From positions 248,001-312,000 of the forward strand of contig JAQQWL010000009.1 of assembly GCA_038363925.1 (NCBI GenBank): a stretch of 64,000 nucleotides of DNA. The letters are read 5' to 3'. The notes below the pieces were generated by a model that did not search any database, had not been told where the DNA came from, and worked only from the letters and a program-made list of their open reading frames with translations. Each line of letters begins with the position of its first letter. Position 1 is the stretch's first letter. Positions 49,301 to 59,613 of the stretch are shown here, in pieces. The DNA comes from Apiospora phragmitis. Taxonomy: Eukaryota > Ascomycota > Sordariomycetes > Amphisphaeriales > Apiosporaceae. Made by a program: the position numbers and the translations under genes.

Positions 49301-52300
49301 TTCGAGACTAAAACGGTATTTTTAAAATTTTATATTAATTTTTAATTAAATTATTCGTATTATTATTATATAATATTATTATTAGTTTTTAGGGTCGCCG
49401 TTATATGGGGTGACCGTAGTACCGTTAGCTGGCTTACGAGAAAAATAAAGTTCGAATTTAAAAAAAGCGAGCTTATTTATTTTATTAAAATATAAAAAGC
49501 TTATATATTATAAATACGCCTCGGGAACGCCGTTATATCGTTAATAATTTTAACGAGATTCCTCGGCGTGTAACTCTATTAAAAACTATAATAAAAAAAC
49601 TATATCTCGAAAATTAAAATAAAAATAATAATTCAAATATTAGTTCTTATTAAGCTCGTAGCGTTAATATAAGGATATTTAATACGAAAAACGAAAGAGC
49701 TTTATACGAAAATAATACGTAACGTATTAGCATACGGAGCGTCGGCCTGGTATAAAGTGGCCGATACCGAAAAAAAGCTAGCCCTTAGCCTTATAATAAT
49801 CCAGAACTCCTATCTCCGGATTATAACAAGGGTATATAAAATAACCCCCTAATATTACCTAGAAATTAAAGCGGCAGTTCCTCCCCTCGACCTCTATCTA
49901 AATATAAGGGCGGCTAGCTTCGAAATACGTATAGAGGCTACCGAGAAGCTGCAGCTCTTATATAACGCTTGTATAAAAGCGGTAAAAATTATTAATAACG
50001 AATAAAGCGTAAAGAGGAAAAAATAAAAATAAACCTTAAAAAGCTATTAATAAAGTCCTTATAACTTTATAACTAAGTAACGATTAATTAGTATTAATTA
50101 AATAATAATTAAACGGTTAAACGGTCGAATAAACGTTTAAAAAAAATAAAAATAAAGATAGTTTTATACCGTTACTCTTATACGAAGCCGCCGCGAACTA
50201 GCTATAAAATCGCCGCTAAACTAGAAAACGTGCCGTCTCTATAACGATATATTTAAATACGAAGCGTCGATCTTAATATAAGTACGTATTAAAAGAATAA
50301 GGTTTAAATCGTTCCTATTTACCTACCGGGTTCTAGACGTCCCGACGCCGCTATATAATTACGGTAAAGGGTAAGAAATAGCTAAACACCTAATCCTATA
50401 TTATAAAAACTTCGAAAAAAAGTAAAAATAGCTAGCAAAATAATTAATACTTAGTCCGCTACGAACTCGTCGCGATCTAGCGGCGCTTATTATAAAAAAA
50501 AATACGGCGAAAGTTATCGCAAAATAGCTTCTACAGACCGGTCGACTACCGCTATATAAGCTAGTAATAGAAATTAAGGGACTACCCAAACCTAAATAAT
50601 CTCTTTAGGCCCTAAAATAAAAGTTACTAGGCTAATAAGTAAAAACTAGTATAGTAACGTCGAACACGTAAAGTAAATTTTATAATATAATAGCGTATAT
50701 TTTTAACCTAGCTTCGGCACAGTTTATTATATAAAGAACTAAGTAAATATACCGAAAGCTTTCGACTTACGGCGTACTATTAATAATAATAATATATAAT
50801 TAATAAAGTTTAATTATTATATTTATTAATATATATTTCTTATATATTATAACTTTTAAATTTAAATCCTTTTTTAATATTAAAACGAAAAGTTCGGAAA
50901 TATTTAATTCTCCGCTATTAATTAACGTTTAATATAAACATAAATAAAACTAACTTTATTTAAGCGTAACACCGGGCCCAGGAATTAGCTTCTAAATTTA
51001 AAATAATAGCTAACGAGTAGCGAGCTACCGGAATTTATTTACGGGACATTTCTAAACCCCTAAACTCCCGGTTACGTAGATACGAGCAAGGCCGCGGCTA
51101 GAAAGTAATCCCTTTAAGCCCTAAATAACTTAACGACTAATAAATACTTATCCGGGAAGCGCCTACACCTACCAGCTCCCGGTATATACTTTAAATCGAA
51201 GCCTTAGCTCGTAATAGGGATATTTAACTTAATAATCCTATAAGAGGCTGTTATTTCGTAAGCTCGGAAAAAGGCTTAATACTTTAAACGCTTAGTTAAT
51301 TAAATTAAAAAAATAAAAACCTCGTTTATAAGCCGAATTAAATAAAATACGTAAGCTTAAACCTCGTCGAATAATTAAAAACTGTAATCGTACCTTTATT
51401 ATAATATAAGATATAATAGCATTTAAGGATAAAATAACAGGCTAATAGCATAACCTTTAATATAAATCGAAAGAAGATAAAGCGATTTAAATTATTAGCT
51501 TAAATTCGAAAAGCGATTTTAATATTACTAGCTAACGTACCCTATAAGCGAGCTACGTATATAATCGAGCTGTGTATTTTTTATTATTAAGCCTTATAAG
51601 TTATAAATTAACTCGATTATAACGCTTAGAATTAATTAAATATATTAATAATTATTATTTTTAAAGGTTTTTATATTATTTTAATAAGTGCGCGTATTAT
51701 ACCTAGGCTTTTTATAAATTTTATAACGTTATAAGCGTGTTTTAAACGTTCTCGTATAATTATTTTTTCGATACGATTCGTTTTATAATTATTTATTAAT
51801 ATCCTTTTAAAACTATAGGTCTTTTCTAGTTTATATATAGTGATCCTTTATTTTATAGCCGTTTTTTTTCGTACGGCGGCACCGGCTAAGTATCTTATTT
51901 ATTTTTCGAAGTGTTACGTTTTTATTTTTTAAAAGAGTAACTCGGTATATAATTTATGTTATAGTTTTTACGATCTAGTTAAGGCTAACGTATCTCATAA
52001 GCGAATGTCCCACTTTTATAAATTTCCTTATAGCCTCAACCTTTTTTTATATTTTTTTACGTCCGAAAATACTATAACTTTAAAAAGAGAGTAATATAAT
52101 TCTAGCGCTTTAAGCGTTCTAGGAAGACTTGATTTTAAACGTACGAAAGGCTGTATTAATTTATTACGTCTTATCGAAAACCTTATAGCGTAGACGAAAT
52201 AGCTAACCTATACGACGCGAAATATTTACGAATTCTTAAAAGCTTCTAAATTCCGAAAAAAATACGATTATTCGATGTATTATTAATTTAAATACGCGAT

Positions 52301-55300
52301 CGTTTTTTTCCCCGTTAAATAGTATAAAAAATATAGCGAATCGATTATTTAATTTACGCGACGCGAGACGCGTCGGCGTTAATTAAGCCTTTAACTTTAT
52401 ACGATAATAATTAAACCTCCGGACGCGTTTTAATTAAAGAATCGATTATTAAAGAGTTTTTTATAAAGATTTTAACGCGTATCGCGTATAGTTTACCCTT
52501 ATATAGAATATAATTTATAAATACGAGATCTAAAAAAAGGATATTTATAAATTTAACGAAACCGGCTTTTTTATAAGCTAAATCTCGTTTGAAATAGTTA
52601 TAACTACCTCCGATTAATACGGAAAGCTTAAGGTAATATAATAAAGGAACCGGGAATAAGTTATAATTATTTAGGGCGTCGGATTATACGGTTACGTTAT
52701 CCCTCCGTATATTATTTTTATTAAGAAAACCTACCTTTTTTCTTAGTACGAAAATAGCTTATTATTAAAGGATTAAGTAATCGTAATTATTAAAAATAGT
52801 TAAATTATAAATAAAAAAAGCGAGGATTAGATTTAATATTTTAATTAATATATTAATTTTTATATAAAGGGTTATTATCGCTTTTTAATTTTAAACGGCT
52901 ATAAAAGTTATTAATTAATAATTTTCGAGCTTTACTATAAAAAGAACTCGATTATTATATTTTATATATTTTCTTATTTATTATATAAATTCTAACCTCT
53001 TAATATCGGCTGTTTTTATATATTAAAAAAGGTATATTTTAAAAAGGACTTTTTATTAACGTTTTTAAAAACGTTTTAAGCGATTTTTACCGTTTTAAAT
53101 ATATAAAAAAGCTTTCGAAAAATAGGACTTATTTCGTATAATCCGGAATATATTATTTTATAATTAGATATAAAACTACGTATTTTAATACTTCCGGGGA
53201 CATTTTTTAACTTATTTATTCCTTAAAAATTAAAAACTTTAAATAATTTAATTAAGGCTTAATCTTAAACCGAATACGCTCGAAACCATATTATACGGTA
53301 TTAAAATAGTTTTCCGATATTTATTTTAATTAGCTTTAACTAGATCGTAAAGGCTATAACGTATATTATATACCGAGTTACTTTTTTAAAAGGTAAAAAT
53401 GCGACATTTCGAAAAGTAAATAAAATATTTAGCCGGCGCCGCCGTATAAAAAAGAAACGGTTATAAAATAGAAGATTACTTCGTATATAAGCTAAAAAAA
53501 ACCTACAGTTTTAAAAGAACGTTAATAGATAGTTATAAAACGAATCGCGTCGGAGGAGTGGTCGTACGAGGACGTTTAAGACACGCTTATAGCGCTATAG
53601 AATTTACGAGAGCCCGGGCATAATACGCGCACTTATTAAAATAATATAGAAGTATTTAGAGATAAGAATTCTGATTAATTTTAATATATTAAATACGTTA
53701 TAATAAAATTAACTTATATTTTATTAAAAGGGGTATAAAAGAATAAGACATTCGCTTATATAAGATATTCGCTTATAGGATACGTTAATTAAAATAGATA
53801 TCGAAAAGTTATTTTAATATTATACGATACGGTTTTAAACGTATTCGGTTTAAGATTAAACCTTAATCGAGTTATTTAAAGTTTTTAATTTTTAAGGGAT
53901 AAGTAGGCCGAAAAACGTCTTTAAAAGTGTTAAAATGTGTAGCTTTATATTTAATTATAAAATAATATATTCCGGATTCTACGAGACGAGTCCTAATTTT
54001 TAAAAGCTTTTTTATATATTCGAAACGGTAAAAATCGCTTAGAACGTTTTTAAAAACGTTAGTAAGAAATCCTTTTTAAAAATATAAATAATATACGCCC
54101 GTATAAAACCTTTAATTCTTTTTCTATATATTTTTTTTAATATATAAAAATAGCCGATATTAAGAGGCTAGAGTTTATATAATAAATAAGAAGATATATA
54201 AAATATAATTATCGAGTAATAATTTTCGTAGCCGTTTAAGATTAAGAGGTGATAATAACCTTTTATACGAGACTTAATGTATTAATTAAAGTATTAAATT
54301 TAATCCTTACCTTTTTTATTTATAGTTTAATTATTTTTAATAATTACGATTACTTAGTTTTTTTATAATAAACTGTTTTTATATTAAGAAAAAAAGTGCG
54401 TTTTCTAATAATAATATATAAAGGGATGGCGTAATTATTTAATTCGACGCCTTAAATAATTATAATTTATTCCCGGTTCTTTTATTATATTACCCTAGGC
54501 TTGCTGCGTTGATTGGAGGTAGTTATAATTATTTCGGACGAGATTTAATTTATAAAAAACCCGGTCTTATTAAAGTTATATATATTTTCTTTTTATATCT
54601 TATATTTATTAATTATATTTTATATAAAAATAAATTATATACGATATATATTAAAATTTTTATAAAAAACTCTTTAATAATTAATATTTTAATTAAAACG
54701 CGTCTAAAGGTTTAATTATTATCGTATAAAATTAGAAACTTAATTAACGTCGACGTATCTCGCGTCGCGTAAATTAAATAATCGATTCGCTATATTTTTT
54801 ATATTACTTAACCGGGGAGGAAAAGATTACGTATTTAAATTAATAATATATCGAATAATTAATTCCTTTTTAAAATTAAAAAGCTTTCGAGAGTTTACAG
54901 AGATTTCGGATCGTGATCGAATTCCGCGTCATCGACTACGTAACGTTAATTTTAAAACGTTTAAAGCGTTAAATTAAACCTTTTTCTTTATTTTTTAATT
55001 CTATACTTATTAAAAAAGAAAAATTAATATAAAATTAATTATAAGAAAATTAATTAAAAGTATATAGCTCGCTTATATGCGCAGCTCGCTTATAGGGTAC
55101 GTTATATTTAAATTAAAATTCGTTAAAGTTATAATTTTCCGATTTCTTTCTAAATAATTATTAATAAAATAAACTTAAGTTACGATATAGTTTAGTATTA
55201 AGTTTTAGTAACTACTTATATAGTAGGACGGCTAAGTGGTTAGGGTGCTTACTTATTGCTTTCTTTTTCTCTTGGTTTCCCCTTTCCCATCCCTACCCCT

Positions 55301-56167
55301 TCCCCCTTACCTCTTGCTCTTCGCTTTATCCGCTTTCCCGCCTCCTATTGGAGAAATGGGGATGTCCGGAATTGATACAACTAACGTGCAATACCATACC
55401 AGGACCCCTACCGGGACTTCTTTTACAGAGAGAGGTGCCACGCCAGCGACACCGCGTGCCTAGAAGCCTGCCTTTCCGGCGGCGTACAATACAGAAATTT
55501 CCCTGAACCCGTAAGTACCTATACCCATTCATTGGTGCTGACTCTCGATATCGAATGCTGGGATCGATGTATAGCTAACGTGCAACACTATACTAGATAT
55601 TTGGTTGCGAAACGGAGTGTGGCGGCGAGGGCGCCTCAGACGCGTGCACAGCGTGCATTGACAAAGTTGCAAAGTATTACGAGACTTTCTATGGTATAAG
55701 TACCTATAACCACCCATTCATTTATTTCTTTTTGCCGACTCTCGATCTTGCCCCCCCCCCCCAACCACCTTCTCCTTTTTCGCTTTCTCTCTCTCTCTCT
55801 CTCTCCTCCCCGCGTTCTCTGTTCCCCTGTTCCTGCCCGTTCGAAAGACTGACGCTGTTTAGGCCCCGGGTGAAAATGGATTTGACGCTAAGTATAAGCT
55901 CATAGATGTTCGCCAAGAGGCATAAGATGCTCCTCTGATCTCAAGATCACATGTATACTATTGGAGGATAGATAGATGGATAGGAAGCACGTCTCATACC
56001 CCTCGGGAGGCCGGAGCGGCTACGCCGCACCCTAGACGTTAGATATAACAACAATAACAACAACGCTGTTTAGGCCTCTGCAATACAACCTCCCCAATAA
56101 TGACGGCGATGAGGAGCTTTGCAACGAGAATTGCAAGTATTCGTCCCGAGCGAGCAACGCGGTGTAA
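37391..56167 (+). CDS. Exon-modular cysteine-rich gene B, split by a 17.6-kb transposon stack in an intron
   Basis: Five exon-like segments splice in frame. 37391-37600 is Ala/Thr/Pro-rich, ends PFHEKA and has donor GTAAGT. 55403-55510 (DPYRDFFYRERC...) has C-X6-C-X3-C. 55597-55695 has C-X3-C-X8-C-X2-C (GCETECGGEGASDACTAC). 55863-55891 is a micro-exon, APGENGFDA. 56074-56167 carries a final CNENC motif and stop TAA. They sum to 540 nt, 180 codons. The first intron contains TE block 2, inserted 40 bases after its donor. Two acceptors share the block CTAACGTGCAA, which also occurs in intron 2 of gene A. The donor after 55695 reads ATAAGTACC, whereas the homologous donor at 55511 reads GTAAGTACC: a G-to-A change (TG to TA on this strand) that would impair splicing. 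No signal peptide is found, so an upstream exon may be missing. The gene may be dead. Confidence 0.45.
37642..37690 (+). repeat. Left terminal inverted repeat of TE block 2
   Basis: Pairs with 55201-55249; the first 27 bases are identical, the rest differs by transitions. Confidence 0.85.
37806..38900 (+). pseudogene. Fot1/pogo-type transposase remnant of the outer element
   Basis: From ATG 37806 a helix-turn-helix/CENP-B-like region reads KSERAASKRLKVPRATLP, then RTRGRPTRTESKKSA and RRFIARHPKLKT, interrupted by TAA/TAG. All four early stops are at positions where CAA, CAG or TGG would fit. Weaker DDE-domain similarity continues past 38250, ending indistinctly before the LINE. Confidence 0.65.
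39355..41274 (-). mobile_element. Fot1-like DNA transposon, copy A (inserted in LINE ORF1)
   Basis: 1920 bp, with inverted ends reading AGCTAGCTGACGGTGCTACG (left) and AGCCAGCTGACGG (right, inward), and flanking TA on both sides. The transposase remnant is on the minus strand, opposite to copy B. RIP-mutated. Confidence 0.85.
44274..44480 (+). repeat. copia 5' LTR of the deleted element
   Basis: Starts TGTTAGAACAGC, the least mutated LTR start in the window. Confidence 0.85.
47217..47423 (+). repeat. copia 3' LTR of the deleted element
   Basis: 207 bp; ends GCCTATTTAATA before ACAAA. Confidence 0.85.
47512..49434 (+). mobile_element. Fot1-like DNA transposon, copy B (inserted in LINE RT)
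   Basis: 1923 bp, TA-flanked, the same inverted ends as copy A in the opposite orientation. The plus strand shows a DDE_1-type core near 48.4-48.7 kb (SPKSWINKELVL, then a LLF.P.YS.YLLQPL-like segment), the classic Fot1/pogo signature after allowing for RIP changes. Confidence 0.85.
50800..51534. other. Unclassified RIP-mutated sequence inside TE block 2
   Basis: Lies between the LINE tail and the next inverted-repeat element. No coding similarity or repeat boundary recognised; it may include internal sequence of the outer element. Confidence 0.35.
51535..55102 (-). mobile_element. Fot1-like DNA transposon C, interrupted by same-family copy D
   Basis: Inverted ends ACGTACCCTATAAGCGAGC flanked by TA (51533-51534, 55103-55104). 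The right end contains a second direct copy of ATATAAGCGAGCT inside the terminal repeat. The transposase remnant is on the minus strand (GNRE-type region near 54.45 kb). Excluding insert D, length is about 1.77 kb. Confidence 0.8.
51988..53785 (+). mobile_element. Fot1-like DNA transposon D nested in C
   Basis: 1798 bp, ends ACGTATCTCATAAGCG / inward right ACGTATCCTATAAGCG, flanked by TA. The plus strand encodes a DDE_1 core: FNETGFFIS near 52.56 kb, NRE*VIIIQGVGLYGYVIPPYII near 52.65 kb. Orientation is opposite to C, producing a long imperfect inverted repeat between about 52.55-52.85 and 54.25-54.55 kb. Confidence 0.8.
55201..55249 (-). repeat. Right terminal inverted repeat of TE block 2
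   Basis: Reverse complement of the left end; followed by TA and then normal-composition sequence of the gene B intron. Confidence 0.85.
55751..55805. repeat. C12 homopolymer and (CT)n microsatellite
   Basis: C run at 55751-55762 and (CT)n at about 55785-55805, in the intron following the mutated donor of gene B; the pyrimidine richness suits an intron upstream of an acceptor. Confidence 0.8.
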
Positions 56168-57259
56168 CGTTGGGGGGGATGCGGGAAAAGCTGCATCACG
56201 GCTCTCGAGGAGGTGAGGGTGGCTATGTTTCGCCTTATAATAAGCTAAGCTGCTGAGGGGTGGCTAATGGCAAAAGGCCCTGTCGGGGCAGCTCCAAGCT
56301 GATCTGATCAAGAGGAATGGTTGGCTTGTAAATCGATCAAGAACCCCCAATAGTAAGAGGGACAGCCCTTGACAACCATGGCGCAGAGTACGGGGCATTT
56401 GCTCTAACCAATCCCTTAGACGGTCTTTGGTTTTGATATTTCAGGCTACCACGGGCAAGTCAAAGCCTGCCAAGCTCTTATCTTCTTTAAGCTACTACAG
56501 GATTCAGAGTGCATGTAACCTATTCTCTACGATTGCCTTTCAACACGTAGATAAGCAGAGTTCGTGGATGATTATAAGGTCTTATAAGCTATACTACGTG
56601 TACTATCTATTTAAGTAGCAACTCTTAAACGTACTTAAACACAATATATTGCTCCCTCTCTCTCCTTTTACTTTCTTCCCCCGAGCCCGAATAGATATGC
56701 AATAATTTATCCAAACAGAGAAGCTTACCTTGCATACCGTGCGAAACTTGAACAACCGTGCTTGTGTCGGGCTGCTCTGGTAATGGTTCTACGCAGCAGC
56801 AGTGCGACGTGCTTTGCAAGCCGCATTGTTGCTAGCCAACGTCGAGACCAAAACTTCTTCTACAAGAAGAGGACAACGGCCGAGTCAGCCTAGGTGACTC
56901 ATTTGGACGTCGCGTAAGTAAATTGGCGATAATGGCATCGTTCTGACAAGAGGCAACGGAGAAATTTCATGGTGACAAAAGGGTGGTAGAGCGTTCACGT
57001 AGCTTAAATCTTCGAGTCACCCCCCAAAACCAGATCAGATATACTAAAGTCGGTACTATGTTCAGAGTGAATAACCGATTACTACTGCTAGACACAGACT
57101 ATTTCATCTAAAAGGACGGAATCAGCGCGCTCCTGACGTTCATTCGCTCATCACGATCGTAAAGGGGGTTACATGCCAAAAGAGCCATCAGTGCCTAGGT
57201 GAATGACCTGCTCCATCACTCTCTGGCAGTAAGGAAGTCATTCATTATTCTTATCATCG
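56168..57259. other. Intergenic, no supported gene
   Basis: Between gene B and the Clr5-domain gene (convergent 3' ends). Small frames, such as a 63-codon one at 56427-56618, show no domain. Confidence 0.45.
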
Positions 57260-59613
57260 TCAAGAAGAACAGAGGGCTTTCAACGTTTCAACCCTTCCAC
57301 CCCCCTGTATTAACCAACTGCACAAAGAACCCCGGCGCCCCCTGCGGCCCCGACCACCCCTTCCCTCCACGACCGCGAGGTAAGCCCGCAGCTCGTCGTC
57401 GCGGCTGATCTCGATGGTCATGCCCTCGCCCAGGATGCCCTCGACGCGCTCGCAGACAACCGCGGTAGTCGCGCCCGCGTCGTTGAATCCCTTGACCGCC
57501 GTCTGCTGCAGCTCGGCAAACGTCCGCGTCGTCAGCGTCGAGATCCAGATCGGCGGGCCCATGTGCACGGGCGAGGACGGGTGCAGGCGCAGGTACACGG
57601 CCACGGGCGGCGCCGGGCTCGGCGGCGTGGGGAACGGGCTGGGGACGAACGCGTTGCTATTGTGCTGAGAAGAGGGCGTCCCTAGGGACTGGGACTGGGC
57701 CTGGACCTGGGGTAAGTGCTGTGGGGTCATGAAGGATGGGGTCTGGGCGGCGTGGTGGTGGGCGGCGTGTGCGCTGATATCGGGGCTGGTCAAGAGTACA
57801 GGCAATGCTGTCGTGTTAATGTGCGGATCAATGGGCAGGCTGTGGTCAAGGACAGTGCCAGGCATCATGTGGTTATGGTCTGGCATGGGACTCGTTGCCA
57901 GTGGCTGTTGGTGTGTAGCAGCTCCGTTCCGCATGCTTTGAGGCGCATTCGCCATTCTATGATCACGCGACCGAAGATGGCCCGATGTTTGGATGGGGGA
58001 TGTATCAGGATCTATGTGCATGGTCTCTGGGGTCGTCGGATCCGATGCCAGTGGCGTGGGAGTAGATTCCAGATGGACTTGCTGGATTGGAGTGTAGTCG
58101 ACCTCTACCAGGCATCCCTCTTCCGAAGGCGACATCTCAAGAGGCGTGGCAGCAGTAATACGAATGCGCTCCTCCGCGACATGCGGCGTTCTGTGGCTGT
58201 CCGAAGGTGAAGCGACGACTTTCGACGCCGCTTTCTTCGGGCCCCTCCTCGATTGGTCATCTCGAAGTCGCTTGAGTATATCGCTAGCCATAACCTCGAC
58301 AGCGTCCAAATTCTGTTGGCGCATAGGGTCACCGTATCCGGAGCCAGTATCCGGCACAGCACGGCCGAGTTGGCCATCCATCTCCTCTTCAGCTCTTCCC
58401 AGTGCTCCTTTCCCCCCTCGGTCTTGCTGCTGAAGTTGTCTTCCTTGAGGATCGCCACGTATTCCTGGCGAATGGTGCGTGACTCCTCCGGGTCGATCTC
58501 CAGTATGTTCTTGGCCTCGGCAATCGTCATCTTCTGCTCCGCCGTGCGCATGCGCTTGGTGACGTCGGTGCAGATGACGTCCAACGCGAGTCTCTTGCCG
58601 TCGAGGTTGTCCTGGCTTACCCACATGACCGTCTGCAGGTGGGCGATGTCCCCTATGAGGATGCTCTTGACCTCTTCCCACCGCGTGGGACCGGCTGCCG
58701 TCTTCTTGCTCACTCCGGTGACTTCACATATCCGGGCAAACCGGAGTCGTAATTCCCGGTAGAGGCTGGCGTCAAGATTGAGTATCGATCTACTCTCATC
58801 AATGGTGGTTTCGGAAGGGAAGCGGGACGGCCCCGGGGTGTCTGTAGAGAGACTGCCGTCCCCTCCACCACGGGTACGCCGCCGACGTTTCCGTGAATTC
58901 AACCTCCCAGACACTGTAGCTTCCAGGCTAGGCGACTTCGTCGGTGATGACGCAGTAGTCTGGGATTGGACATGGTCCTCGTACATTCCAGAGTCCGAAA
59001 TTGGTTCGTCGTCGACGCCCTCGGTATCGCTGAGGGTGAGGGTCAGGTTCGGCACGGAAGACTGGGACTGGGCCTTGATCGCACCGTCTCCATGACCACC
59101 ACCGGCAGCCGCCAGATGATCACCCGATAACAGCGGGTTGGACTTGCGCAGCAGCCAGCGGTTGCGCGAGCGGACCCTCATGAGCTCCCGGTGCTTGATG
59201 TCGAAGCCATCTTCTTCAGTCAGGACCCGCAGCATGTCCTTCTGCGACAGGTTCTTGGCCCATAGCTCCTGCACCCGCGCGACGAGGCGGTCATTCTTGT
59301 GCGCCGGGTTCTGCTTGGACGGGAAATCCCAACGGCGGAATTGGATCTGGTAGGCACGTTTGCTGTCCAAAGGGGTGATGGCATGTCAGTCAGTTGAGAT
59401 GGATACACAAGTGGATAAGGAGTCGGTCGGAGTCCGGCGAGCGACAACACCCACTTGGGCGGGCGGCTTGGCGGCTGCGAGTCAGATATTCGGGTACCTT
59501 GGAGTGAAACCATGTTCCGACCGCATGATCTGCATGATCTCCTCCAGCGGCTTCTTCTCCTCGATGTACAATCGATAACAGACATCATGGTATTCATCCC
59601 AGTTATACACCAT
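57260..59613 (-). CDS. Clr5-domain protein, 2 exons with one frameshift
   Basis: Exon 1 (59498-59613) and exon 2 (57260-59362) join through a GT-AG intron to give the Clr5 domain: YNWDEYHDVCYRLYIEEK, then GFTPSKRAYQIQFRRWDFPS. A second helical copy follows (DRLVARVQELWAKNLSQKDM to RNRWLLR). Clr5 domains are fungus-specific, named after a fission-yeast silencing factor, and are presumed to act in chromatin or transcription. A basic cluster (NSRKRRRRTR) could be a nuclear localisation signal. After a conserved helical middle region come a Gln/His/Pro-rich linker and a roughly 80-residue folded-looking end (PPVAVYLRLHPSSPVHMG ... ELRAYLAVVEG). The exon sum of 2219 nt is one short of 740 codons: the frame shifts near 58330-58336 (CRILAPDT to GDPMRQQNLDAVEVM), where one base seems missing. 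The start is MVYNWDEY at 59613. Confidence 0.75.

Larger units (their letters stand above)
38950..50800 (+). mobile_element. Tad-like LINE, cut into four pieces by later insertions
   Basis: ORF1 pieces flank the first Fot1-like insertion (39.0-39.35 and 41.28-42.1 kb). The second piece carries a degraded triple CCHC region (CYNYYRYYGYN..., ending near AW/NRGYPVV). An APE-type endonuclease motif (LLVGGFNI) lies near 42.63 kb. The RT reaches its FADD-like box (FINNIN, RIP-altered) at 44.26 kb, where the copia element is inserted. RT continues at 47.43-47.51 kb and again from 49.44 kb (KFEFKKSELIYF, YGASAWYKVAD). A C-terminal RNase H/zinc-knuckle region runs to about 50.6 kb. Net length without insertions is about 4.9 kb. 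Boundaries are approximate. Confidence 0.75.
37642..55249. mobile_element. TE block 2: outer pogo/Fot1-type element with a nested transposon stack
   Basis: The ends are inverted repeats of about 45 bp beginning AGCACCCTAACCACTTAGCC, flanked by TA (37640-37641 and 55250-55251). Its own transposase remnant starts near the left end. Inside are a LINE (about 38.95-50.8 kb), two 1.9-kb Fot1-like elements, a deleted copia element and a same-family Fot1-like pair (51535-55102). Composition is RIP-type throughout. The block occupies an intron of gene B. Confidence 0.8.

Noticed and set aside
16085..55249. AT-rich blocks considered as centromere or mitochondrial insertion
   Set aside because: Both blocks are explained by bounded transposons with readable target duplications, and normal genes lie between them. 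Mitochondrial genes were not seen.
55220..55250. The outer terminal repeat (GGCTAAGTGGTTAGGGTGC) resembles a tRNA A box and a possible SINE start
   Set aside because: No B box or tRNA fold follows, and the same sequence occurs inverted at the other end of the block with TA flanks, which a DNA transposon end explains better.
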